Origin: Pomphorhynchus laevis
Lineage: Eukaryota > Acanthocephala > Palaeacanthocephala > Echinorhynchida > Pomphorhynchidae
Assembly (NCBI GenBank): GCA_012934845.2
Contig: WNNJ02003654.1
Span: forward strand, 62,001-126,000
Direction: 5' to 3'
Length of the DNA stretch: 64,000 nucleotides
Shown piece after piece: positions 51,035-61,300 of this stretch (position 1 is its first letter; the number at the start of each line of letters is the position of its first letter). The position numbers were made by a program, and so were the translations under genes. The notes under the pieces were generated by a model. It was not told where the DNA came from. It was given only the letters and a program-made list of their open reading frames with translations, and did not search any database.

Positions 51035-51245
51035 GATCTTATTTCTGATACAGCAGGACGCTACTAATCAGTCTGGGTGGGTCTCATCAGCTGCTGACCC
51101 AGACCTACATTTGACGTTTCGACCCTTATTATGTGCTTTCTCCGTAGACTGATGCTGATCGAATTTGAACACAGGACGTCTGTAACGCGATTCAACGATA
51201 CATTCAACGATACATTTGGGTTAAGCATGTGGTGTATAAAATTAG
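51035..51245 (-). mobile_element. tRNA-like SINE, second copy, in the Copia fossil
   Basis: On the minus strand it aligns with 17490-17680: the ACGTCCTG...TTC(A/G)AAT B-box region, GGTCGAAACGTCAAATGTAG, CAGCAGCTGATGAGACCCAC and GACTGATTAGTAGCGTCCTG. The head is shortened. It replaces the 3' part of the Copia reverse transcriptase frame at about 51240. Confidence 0.75.
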
Positions 51246-52367
51246 TTTGCTGAAGTTCTATATTATCTTCATGAATATTAATTTCGATTCCAAGACAATA
51301 GTTCAGCTCATTATAATCTTTTGCTTTAAATCGCATACCAAGTTCTGTTTTCATATGTACCAAGTCGTTTTGATTTTTTGAAGCAATTATGAGATCGTCC
51401 ACATATACGGCGATTATCATAAACTTGTTGTCGTTTCGAATAAACAAACACGGATCGGAGTTATTTTCAGCAAAACCATTGTTTTGAGGTATTCGTCAGC
51501 GGGTTGTTTCAACATCGAGGTGACTGCTTGAGTCCATAAATACTTCGGTTTAGTTTGCATACCTTATTCGGATTTATAATGAATCCTTCTGGCCTCTCCA
51601 TAAATATGTCTTCAACCAATTTACTATTTAGAAATGCGTTAGAAATGTTCGTTTGATGTAAAAGCATGTTTCGTTCGACTGCGACCGCAATTAAAATTCG
51701 TATGGTTGTTAGTTTTACGACAGGTGAATATGTCTCAAAGTAGTCTACACCGTAAATCTGGGCGCATCCTTTGGCCACCAATCGCGCCCTGTACTTTACT
51801 ACATCACCATTTTTCCCGTATTTCCTTTTAAATAGCCATTTGGTCTTGATGGCTTTCGCCCCTTCGGGCCTATCTACTAATTCCCATGCATTATTTTCTT
51901 TAAGAGCGCCAATTTCTGAATCAATTGCTTTTTTCCACTCATTCCTGTCATTACAATTTAATGCTTTGTGAATACTAATAGGCTCATTATGTACATCGTA
52001 CCACTCGTTATTTATTTCATGATCAGCGATAATCATCATATTTTGATCGTAACGCTTGGGAGGAATTCTTTTATTTAACCGCTGTGATCGTCGTAAAAAT
52101 TATGTATTATCTTCCCTAACGATATCATCAGCAGGTTTGTAGTCTTGTTAATTAATATTTGCATCTAATTTTTGAGGACTTTCTGTTGAGTCAGTGCACT
52201 GTCTCAAGAATTGTCTTGGCATTTTTTGGATGAATCATATGCTTGATTTTGGATATTATACTGTGTACTAGATCTACTAAACACATCTGGAAAACTGTTT
52301 TCATCAAACCTGACATCGGCGCGAAGATATATACATTTGGTAAGTGGATCTAATAGTTTGTACGCGT

Positions 52368-53933
52368 TCTTCTAAATTTATAATAAAATACAATATGTTC
52401 CCGCAGTATGTTATTTTAAGGAAAAACAGCGTCGCTATTCTTTTGATTCCGCCTTATCCGTGGACTTGTCTGCCTTTGACGTCTCCCCGTCCACGTTGCT
52501 GGATTCGGCAAGCTGTTGCAAGGTGTCTACATATTTGTCGGCATTTCGTACAGTCACGGTCCTCCGAGGCGGTAAGAAAAACAGCGTCGTAGTCCTCCTC
52601 TGTTGCTGCCACATCCGTCGACTTCTCTGCCTCTGACGTCTTTCCGTTCCCCTTGCTGGATTCGGCAGGCTGTTGAGTGGCGTTCGCGGACACATATTTG
52701 TCGGCATCTCGTACAGTCCCGGTCCTCCGAGGCGGATTGAATCCAGTGACAACAGCTGTGATTTCGTATAATCCAGGTAGCAGAGGCTTCCAATATCGCC
52801 TATTACTTGATTTGAATTGATAATTTGATTTGATTCTTTTGAATAGTCGAAAATCAATATTGACCCTGCGTTGGCGTCTACTGCACATGTATGCTCATCC
52901 AGTTCAAAATATTTTGGCACCAATTCTTCGTTTGTTATACAAATTGTAAGAGGAGATTTGCGGCTCATTATGCTGGTATTCTGGACGTCAAACGTGTCCA
53001 TGTTTATTCCCCTTATCACATTGGGCGCATCAGTAAAGCCACCTGCAACCACAACCTTCCCCAGTCCCTTTGTTTCTTCGCATGTCGTCATGACGCTGAA
53101 ATTAAGAAATGGGCCTACCAGGCTAACAAGTCGGCTAGGTGAAATACCCGAGCTTAAGCAGTAGGCTGGGCAAAATCCAAATAATCGATCAGGTATTCGA
53201 ATTCCTCTCTTCATTGACATAAGAAATACAGACATCACGATGTTGTGGCCCGCACTGTCCCCAGCAATCACAAAATTCTGTCCAGTCCAACCTTCACAAT
53301 CAAAATTTATTAGGTTCGTTTTATTGCAAGGTTGTTCTATTCCGATAACGCTCGTCGTGGCCACTACGCCCTCGTTCTCAGTGTTACTACTCTGTGTCAC
53401 AAGTAAGCGTGTGGGGTATGAGGGTGTCTGTTTGATCGGGCTTTCATCTTTCCCAGTTTGAAAGTCGAGTACGCCTCCGCTATGTAAGATTCGAAGATTT
53501 TGATTGACATCATTGATATGGATGTCCACATTTCTGACTGTAGGAAGGATGGTTTCTCGAATGACGATTTCTTCGGATAAGGCTGCCACCTGAGTAAGAA
53601 ATTCCGAAGGGTTGAGACGCGGGGTTGGGTCGTCGTAAAGACCAACACTGCTTTCTATTATAGGTCTCCCCAAATCTTCGAGGCTCTTGAGAATCGCTTT
53701 GGCATTCCCTCTCATCAGGGAGATCGAGACACGCTGAAAGAGCTGGTTTGCCGCCTTGCTATACGAAATATTGCCTCGCCAAGACATAGATCGGGCAATG
53801 AATCTGACAAGTTTTTCCCCCTGGGCGTTCCAACCTCCATATGTCTCTATAACTGCGGCCGAGAAACAATACCCACTTTCCTCCATTTTCCGCTTGTATT
53901 TTCGGTCCTTGACACATGCTGCATATCTCACGC
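52368..53933 (-). mobile_element. Mosaic insertion in the Copia fossil, with 12 bp target duplication
   Basis: The 12-base GTTTGTACGCGT occurs at 52356-52367 and again at 53934-53945, bracketing a 1566 bp GC-richer block. On the minus strand the block reads, in order: a retroelement C-terminal domain (53919-53689: VIETYGGWNAQ, QRVSISLMRGNAKAIL); a segment with no known match (to about 53300); a hormone-sensitive-lipase-like segment with the nucleophile-elbow GDSAG (53295-53077: GWTGQNFVIAGDSAG, GIRIPDRLFGFCPAY, SPSRLVSLVGPFL); a possible beta-propeller stretch (53067-52720); and a coding tandem repeat (52740-52410). All are read without introns. It looks like a retroposed mosaic of element and host mRNA pieces. 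The lipase piece lacks the rest of the catalytic domain, so it is not an enzyme. Confidence 0.7.
52410..52740 (-). repeat. About 157 bp coding tandem repeat, two units
   Basis: Two units encode PPRRT(G/V)TVR(D/N)ADKYV followed by QQ(P/L)AESS and then (A/S)EKSTD-like residues. At the DNA level CGTACAGTC(A/C)CGGTCCTCCG and AAAAACAGCGTCGT recur about 157 bases apart. The units are in different frames, so the repeat has picked up a frameshift. Confidence 0.85.
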
Positions 53934-54569
53934 GTTTGTACGCGTGAGAATTGTTTCCGTATCCAATAAATATCATAGAATCTGCCTTTTTCTGAAATTT
54001 GGTACGTCTTTGTTGAGGTATCAAAGCAAAAGCTTCACAACCGAAGTTTTTTAATTTATCTATACACAGTTTATACCCGAAGAACATTTCATAGGGTGTT
54101 ATAGCGAGCTGCAATGAATTTGTTTGCACACGATTTCTTATAAAAGTAACTGAAGATATCGCTTCGGCCCAAATTGACTGAGGTAAGTTAGATTGAATTA
54201 GCAAGCACCGATCAGCTTCGACTATTCATGTATTCAACTATTCGGTTCTATTTATGCGCTCAGCAACACCATTTTGCTGAGGTGTATATGGTGCAGATTT
54301 TTGAAATTAAACTCCTTTGTCGAGAAAATCCTTCATCCCGTTTGATAAATATTCACGCGCACAATCTGACCGTAATGTAGCGATTCTAAAATAAAAAAAA
54401 CAAAAACTGAAGCGTTTAAATGGCGTTAGTACTTAATGAAAAAACATACATGTGAATAGTAAGCGTAACAATTAAACAATGAATGCCATACTAATGGCGG
54501 TGCGATTACACGCATTACATTGAAAACAATGCCCAATGAAAATCCGATAATGTATGATGAATACCGACG

Positions 54570-56560
54570 GCTTCTTTTACAACACATCAACGAACTCACA
54601 ACTCGATTTATTACTGCTCCATGATAGGTGGTTGTTAAGACCCCACTGTATGGAGCAGTCCCGTCAACATATGCCTACCACTCATGACTTGATTCGCTGA
54701 CGGATATAGGAGGATACACTGCTTAGAAGGAGATTTGACTTTGATCCTATCAGAGTGGCCTTCTTTCAGACAGCCATCCAACGCTTCCCCAAATTGGTTA
54801 TGAGAGTTTAACCGAATTTAATTCCTACCTCCTTCGCACGCTATCGCGTTTCTTTCGACAACCTATAAAGGTCGTATCTACAATCCCACGTTGACAAAAC
54901 TCAAGACCTTAGCATATATGCTTCGTCTTCCCAATCTTTCTGCTTCCGCCAGGTAGCAGAAAGATTGGGAAGACGAAGCTGCTTCCGCCTGGGTAAGGAT
55001 AGGGCAAGCATTGCTTCCCTTAATCCAGCTCAGTCTTCCTTCTGGAAGATATTCAAGAAGGAGAAATTTGTCTGTTGGAAAGATAAAGCATTGGGTGGAT
55101 TGGTAGTATAGGCCTTGACAAAGTTTTGGAGGAGTCACTATCAGTACACAATTATGGAGCCACTAAATCACATCCTGCCTTGTGGAGACTTCAAGAGTAG
55201 GGATCTATCTGTTACAGAGATCCTTAACTCCTGGGGACATCTTCTGTGCACCTCCAAATTCGTCGCTCAACTCTCTTATCGTGTCTGTCAGCTTTTGACA
55301 GCCGAACAATAAGAGAAGTGGCCGTCACAATATTATTAGCCGCCCCTTCCGATGTTGCGGGAATCAACATTAGTAGACGTATATTTTTACCTAAAAATAA
55401 TCCTAAGAAAAATCCGGTCTCATGTCCTAAAGACCTGCCGGCCCATATCAATTCAAAATTCCCTCTTATCGATCTACGAAAAAGCGCTTACGCGTAGAAT
55501 CCGTGATCATTTGAGTAGGCATAATTTAATCCCGCCAGGTTTCCATGGGTTCGTCAAAGGTCGCTCGGTCTATTCAGCTGTAGGTGAGGTGGAGTGGTTT
55601 TGTCGGGATAATAGCCATCGTCTAGTTGTGGCTGTTTCCCTTGACTTTTCTGCTGCATTTGATTGAATCTCTATTCACTTTTTTATCTCTTCTCTCAGGT
55701 CCCTCGGGTTGCCTGCGAGAATTGTTAACAGAGTGGAGATACTGCTGTACACCAAGCGAATCTATTATGAAGACGACCCTGATGCGCGTCAGCTCTACCC
55801 TATTACGGGTGTGCCCCAAGAATCCCCTATTTCTCCTATTTATATATTGTTGCCTCTATTGATCTCTTTAAAATATTTAAGCGCAAACAACGTCTAGTGG
55901 TATACACTGATGATACCACAGCCCTGTTCTCTGGACGAAAGTGTAAGGACGTAGTCTCTGACATCAGCCGTTTCATTTTAAGATTAAAAGACCAGTTACC
56001 CAAGTCCAATCTTATTCTAAACTCCGCTAAATCGCAGGTTGTTGTCTTTCATGGCTCCCCTGCGACAAAGCAAAAACTTAAGAGACTAGCACTCTCTGCG
56101 CTCTCCTCCATTTTTACTAAGCAGCCACTCCCTGTCTTCACGAGTCGAGTAAACTACCTGAGGTTCATCATTACGGTGAAATGGTCGGCGAAAGCCGACC
56201 TGAATAGACATGAACGTATCCTGAAGAGAGCTATGTGAGCTATAAAAACTTTCCAGCATCTGTCATTGAAAGGGAAAACTCAGGTGCGCCTCTTGGGCAC
56301 TTGGGCTATCTCGGAATTAGTCTTATTTTCTAGTGGACGTCCTCCAGAGCAAAGGCTAAGGTTTCTCAAGCTCCTCATCTCTCGTTTACCCAGCATAGTC
56401 CGCCTCGATTAAATTCTTTGAGGGTGAAAGACCCCGGGTGATTTAGTCTAAGAGCGGCGTGCTTGATTAGCTGTTGGATTCAGATCCCGCCGTACGTTGG
56501 GGTCGTAATGGAGGAAGACTGGGAAGGTTGATAAAGACGAAGATTTGTGACTTGTTTTGT
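54570..56560 (+). mobile_element. LINE (non-LTR retrotransposon), decayed
   Basis: The + strand carries, in broken frames: a fragmentary region upstream of the RT (54800-55320); the fingers region IYEKALTRRIRDHL followed by PPGFHGFVKGRS (55460-55570); motif A VAVSLDFSAAFD with a stop directly after (about 55630-55666); RIVNRVEILLYTKR and motif B GVPQESP (55700-55830); motif C VYTDDTTALFSGRK (55897 on); SQVVVFHGSPATK; and a C-terminal end like that of 15020-15650. At least four frame changes or stops are visible. A 24 bp perfect inverted repeat (54921-54944 and 54955-54978) interrupts the 5' part. No endonuclease domain is recognisable. Confidence 0.85.
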
Positions 56561-56569
56561 TTCGATATT

Positions 56570-58370
56570 TCTTTTAAATACATATTTAACCGTTGTTTAT
56601 CCTTTAAAAAATCCTTATTATTACGGCCTATTGGAATATATATTTCACAATCCATCCTATGTTTCCAAGCTTTAAATTTTAATGCAGTTATAATTTAAAT
56701 AATTATAATTTAATAATTTATTTATTTACTTTAATTTGTTTATCGTAGAGTTCGTGCTTTTGTAAAATTTTAACTTTACCCTAATTAAAAATTACATCGT
56801 TAGATGTAATTTTGCAGTAGATTAAGCTGTCGGACAGATATCCTAGCCACAGATAATCTGGTGTAATAGATTATAGTAGCTCGACGCCTAGCTTTTACCG
56901 ATGTGATCAAATAAGATCGTAATCGTTCTGAAAGATGACTGACAGCTTCAGAACATCAAAATATATAAAGTATAAAATGTCGATTGATATTGACATGATA
57001 GGTATAATAGGATTGTATAAGACATAAAATGCATGAGCTTAAGAATGCCTTAATTCTTCCGTAGTTTAGAATATTCTAGATATTTCGATTTAATTTCTAC
57101 ACTATTTATATAGCAAAAATTGGTTATATGTGCTAATACAAAAGCTGTGGTATTCTTTGTTGTCTTTTCTGTTTTTAAGATAAGAAATAAACTTTTTTAT
57201 AAGTTTTTTGCTTTTGTGTGTTACAAAAAAAACAGAAATACAAGATATGACTAAGAAAACATCCCAGTTTGATTCAGTTACATTTTAACTATAAATTTTA
57301 TTTTTATAGAAAAACATGTATTTATTTCAAATGTAAGGTGCATTAACTTTTGACATTTCTCTTTTAATTTGCTACTCCACCATTAATCATATTTGAGTTC
57401 ATCATTTTCAATATTATAAAAGAAATGGAATTTTAAATGCACAAAGTTTTACTTATTTCAAAGAGTATACCTACAGGCATTACCAAACAGCCGTAAGTTT
57501 ACCGTATTTAAACAAACTGTTAAATTTTGTTATTTAAACAAAGAAAGTATAAGGTGTAGACGACGCGACGTAACTTACCATTGTAAAGTATGAAAAATGT
57601 ATCATAGTCGAAATAAGAAATTGCGATCCAAAGAACTTTTGAATTTTTGGAAGTTAGGAATATATAAATGAAAGAAATGAATTATTAAGTCGATGAAACA
57701 AAATTTGTTGATGCAAGAGATAAAGATTTGGGATAAGTTTAAAAATCTGATTTAAGTCACTGATGAAACTTGATATTGTTTTTTTATTTACAAACTTTTG
57801 CTGATTTATTTGTTTATTTTTTTTATTTCGTTAAAATACCAAATTACTACGGATAATTGAGGTAGACTGATCCATGACTGCCGTATAGCAAAAATTATTT
57901 ATATATGCTAGTACAAAAGCTGTAGTATTCTTTGTTGTCTTTTCTCATGAATCAAATCACAGTTTATCATTCAGTATTTTATAAAAGAGAAACTTTTTAA
58001 TGTACAAAGTTCACTATATTTTAAGAAGTACTCCTAGAGAAATTTTCAAGATAAGGTAAATTCAAGTATATAATGTAAATATATACTATTTGACAGGTAT
58101 ATTCAATGATCATTATTGCACTGAATGAATTGTGATACTGTTTTATTGTTACGCTATTTATGCTAATATATTTGTTTATTTATGTCGATTTTATATTGTT
58201 AATAGCCAAAAGGCTACTGATCGTGGAGGTTAGATAACCCGTAACTGCCGTCTCATCAGCTGGAATTATATCGCGGATACTATTATTGCTTTACTGGTTA
58301 TTTGCATCACACTATACTACGATACTTACATCTTAGATAAAATACAGATTTCTATAAGTTTGACTTAAGT
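56570..58370. other. AT-rich region upstream of the second LRR locus copy
   Basis: No supported gene. A direct repeat of about 65 bases lies at 57108-57173 and 57888-57950 (TATAGCAAAAATT...ACAAAAGCTGT(G/A)GTATTC). The stretch 58201-58370 is the natural upstream flank of the duplicated block and would correspond to sequence left of position 1. Confidence 0.6.
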
Positions 58371-61300
58371 TACTTCAATGGTCTCTGAATTGATTTCAAA
58401 GTTCAAAATGCTAAAATACATGATAAAATGATTCTTACTCTGGACTGTGATTTATTTATAGCGTATATTGTGAAAAACAAATCGCTGATTGTTTAACTAT
58501 AAAGTAAAACTATAAATTGTACAGTATAGATCAATTATTTTTTATGTATGGAATCAAAGTGGAAAATTCCATTTAGATAAGACCAGAAGACGCTTAAAAT
58601 ACTAGAAGGAACATGTTGTGCTTCAAATGTGCTTTTAACTTATGAAGTGTGAGTTAAACGTATTTTGTTCAACTCGCGGTATTATATGTTTTACTCGGTA
58701 TTTGCCAATAACTCAGCTCAGCCGGTTGTTTGACTTTGAAGCGATTAACAAAGCGAGTGAAGTTAAGCTTTAAACTTTATAGCGATTTGACTTTGTTACT
58801 TTTACATAATTGCGATCAATGCTACAAAGCATTTATTAATGAATATATTTGTAAAACAAGTCAGTATCGAAATGCTTTATATACCTAATATACTTTACTG
58901 CATTCTAAATCGTAGTCAACAAATAAGCAATGGAAGCTTATTAAAATGTTAACTGTATAAGGTGATTTATATTCTTTACTTCATTCTCTTCCAGAATTTC
59001 CCTTCACTTAATTCATGCTAAAAATTATGAACAGATTTAAATGAATGTGGAGAAATGACGCTCGCTTTTTTAAATTTTATTAAAGATATATTTTACCTTA
59101 TGTATTTCACAAATAAATTCTGTTTAATTCCTCTTATTTCAGATGATATATTTAATTTACATCGTATTCCTAAAGCATGCACTTTCTTTGAATTTAAGCG
59201 AAAGATGTATAACGGGATTTGACTTTGTTACTTTTACAGGATTGCAGTGAGTGTTTCAGAATAGCGATCAATGCTACTAAGCATTTATTTATGAATTTAT
59301 TTATCGAAATGTTATATTTTCCTGATGTACTTCAGGCATATAAAAACATTTTAAAAGTTAACTTAAATTTCTATTAAATTTTATTAAATTTCTAAATTAG
59401 CATTACATTTCATTAATTTGTATATCAATTATGAAATAAATCAAAATAAAAAAAGAAAAATCAAGTTATATTTGATTCCGATAATTCGAAGTTATGTTAA
59501 AAAAATTGCAGGTCATGTAAGGTTTTAAATATCTTAACTCGTTTCCTTCATCGGCTTACACTAAGCTCTTTTAAATTCCGCACTTTAAATATATCGAAAT
59601 GAAAGGATTAAACTTTAAATTTATGATCAACAATTCAGCTTCTTAAAACAGTTTACTAATTTTTATTAGTTTTTACGATTCTAATTTTACTAATATGACG
59701 GCTTCCACAAGTTTACAATTTAAATTATATTTGTCCAATCAAGCAATTCATATGATAGTTCTGATTTTCTTAATAAAGTAAGATCGGTTTAGACATTTCA
59801 ACGAGACTCTAAGCAATATTGATTGTTATCAGACTCTAAGATCTAAAAGACAAACATTTGTAGATCATACAATACCGGATATAAACAGAAAAGACAGCGA
59901 AATGTAGGTTTGTCTATTCAAAAATTTATATATTTAAACCTTAACAATAGTATCCTCTCTCATAATGCCATTGAGAATATATCATTTGCAAAATCCAGCA
60001 GATTTTGGAACGTAACTTACTTGTAAGTGATTATATGTTTTTACGAAATGTGTGATCTATGAATAATCCGTTTGTTTAATTTGTTAGTTAATAAAAATGC
60101 TTTTATAAACTTTGTTCTATAAAATCATTTCTTGTATCTATTACAAAGACTTATTAAACGCCCGGTAAGTGGAACTTTTATTTATAAAAGTAGTAAAATT
60201 CCTGTGTTTGTTTTATTATGATTATCGCGATTTTGAAATTACTGATAATTTGTTTTAAATGCAACATTTTTATTCTTTGCTTATAAAGAATACATTTTTA
60301 TTTTGCTTACATTTTTATTTACATTTTTATTTCTTTGCTTTATTGTTATTTCTCAATTGTAGTGCAATTGACCACAACCGTTTGAGTACATTTCGAATAC
60401 AGAAGTATCTAATGTTCTCGACAGAGATTATGTTCGACAAAACATTAAATTAATATTTTTATAAATTTTTCTTTTATAGATTGGCCAACAATAACCGAAT
60501 ACGAATTGTTCTACTTGATTGCACATGGAGCATGTTACTTAATCGTCCAGAGAGCATTGGTCGTCGTTCTAAGTTACTGTAATATTTTTAAGTAATAAAA
60601 CGTTCTTACATTTATTTTTGAAAAGTGATCTGTCGTGGAATTTCATATCGTCGATCGAATATTATAATTGCAAATTTGATCACTTGTATATTAAAAGTGT
60701 AATATACTGCGTAAACGTTTTGTGTTGCTTTAGGAAACTACATCACAATTTGTTTGTTAATGATGATATTCTAAATATCGAAGATTTCCACGTAGAAAGA
60801 TTGTAAGTTTATTAAAAGTGCAGCAATTCGAAGTATTATGATTGTAATCTATTTAGTTATAAAAAACTAAAGTTAAAACTAACGATATTTCCGCAGAGAA
60901 TTACGCTATAATATAATAATATAATAACGTTATTTACGCAGTTACGTAAATCATCATATTATTGTATCCACATTTATTTTCTATTTTGTTTTTATTTTCT
61001 ATTTAGATGGCACTAAATCATTTAGCATTACAATTCATTCGATTCTTAAAGTTGCATATTTTAAAAACAAATTTTAAATACAAATCCATTGTGAATTTTT
61101 TAAATTAAATTTGTAAAAATGTATTTATAAAATCGAGTTTACAAATTTAAAACGTTATATAAAGATTTATATAATTATTTATACACTATAACTAAATTCA
61201 ATGTTATTTTTATAACAAAATTCAAGTTTTATTAAATTACAATATTGTTTTGAAAAAATATTAAAATATTATAAATATTTAATTAATATTATTAAATAAC

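Larger units (their letters stand above)
51240..54400 (-). mobile_element. Ty1/Copia-type LTR retrotransposon fossil (internal part only)
   Basis: Parts seen on the minus strand: the C-terminal half of the integrase core (about 54390-53946), the region between integrase and reverse transcriptase (52355-52070), and the reverse transcriptase (52039-51240, with a YVDD active site). Neither LTR, gag, protease nor RNase H is visible. It is broken: truncated at both ends, interrupted by a 1566 bp insertion and bounded by a SINE, with a handful of further breaks by eye. The protein signal is still strong, so the element is not ancient, but it is older than its insertions. Confidence 0.9.

Noticed and set aside
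52871-53164. Plus-strand open frames over the mosaic insert
   Set aside because: Shadows of the minus-strand coding sequence with no motif of their own.
53077-53295. A functional hormone-sensitive lipase gene
   Set aside because: Only about 70 residues around GDSAG are present, with no other catalytic motifs and no exon structure around them.
52435-54204. A 589-residue open frame read as one gene
   Set aside because: It starts in the Copia fossil and runs into the separate mosaic insertion; the junction is marked by a 12-base target duplication.
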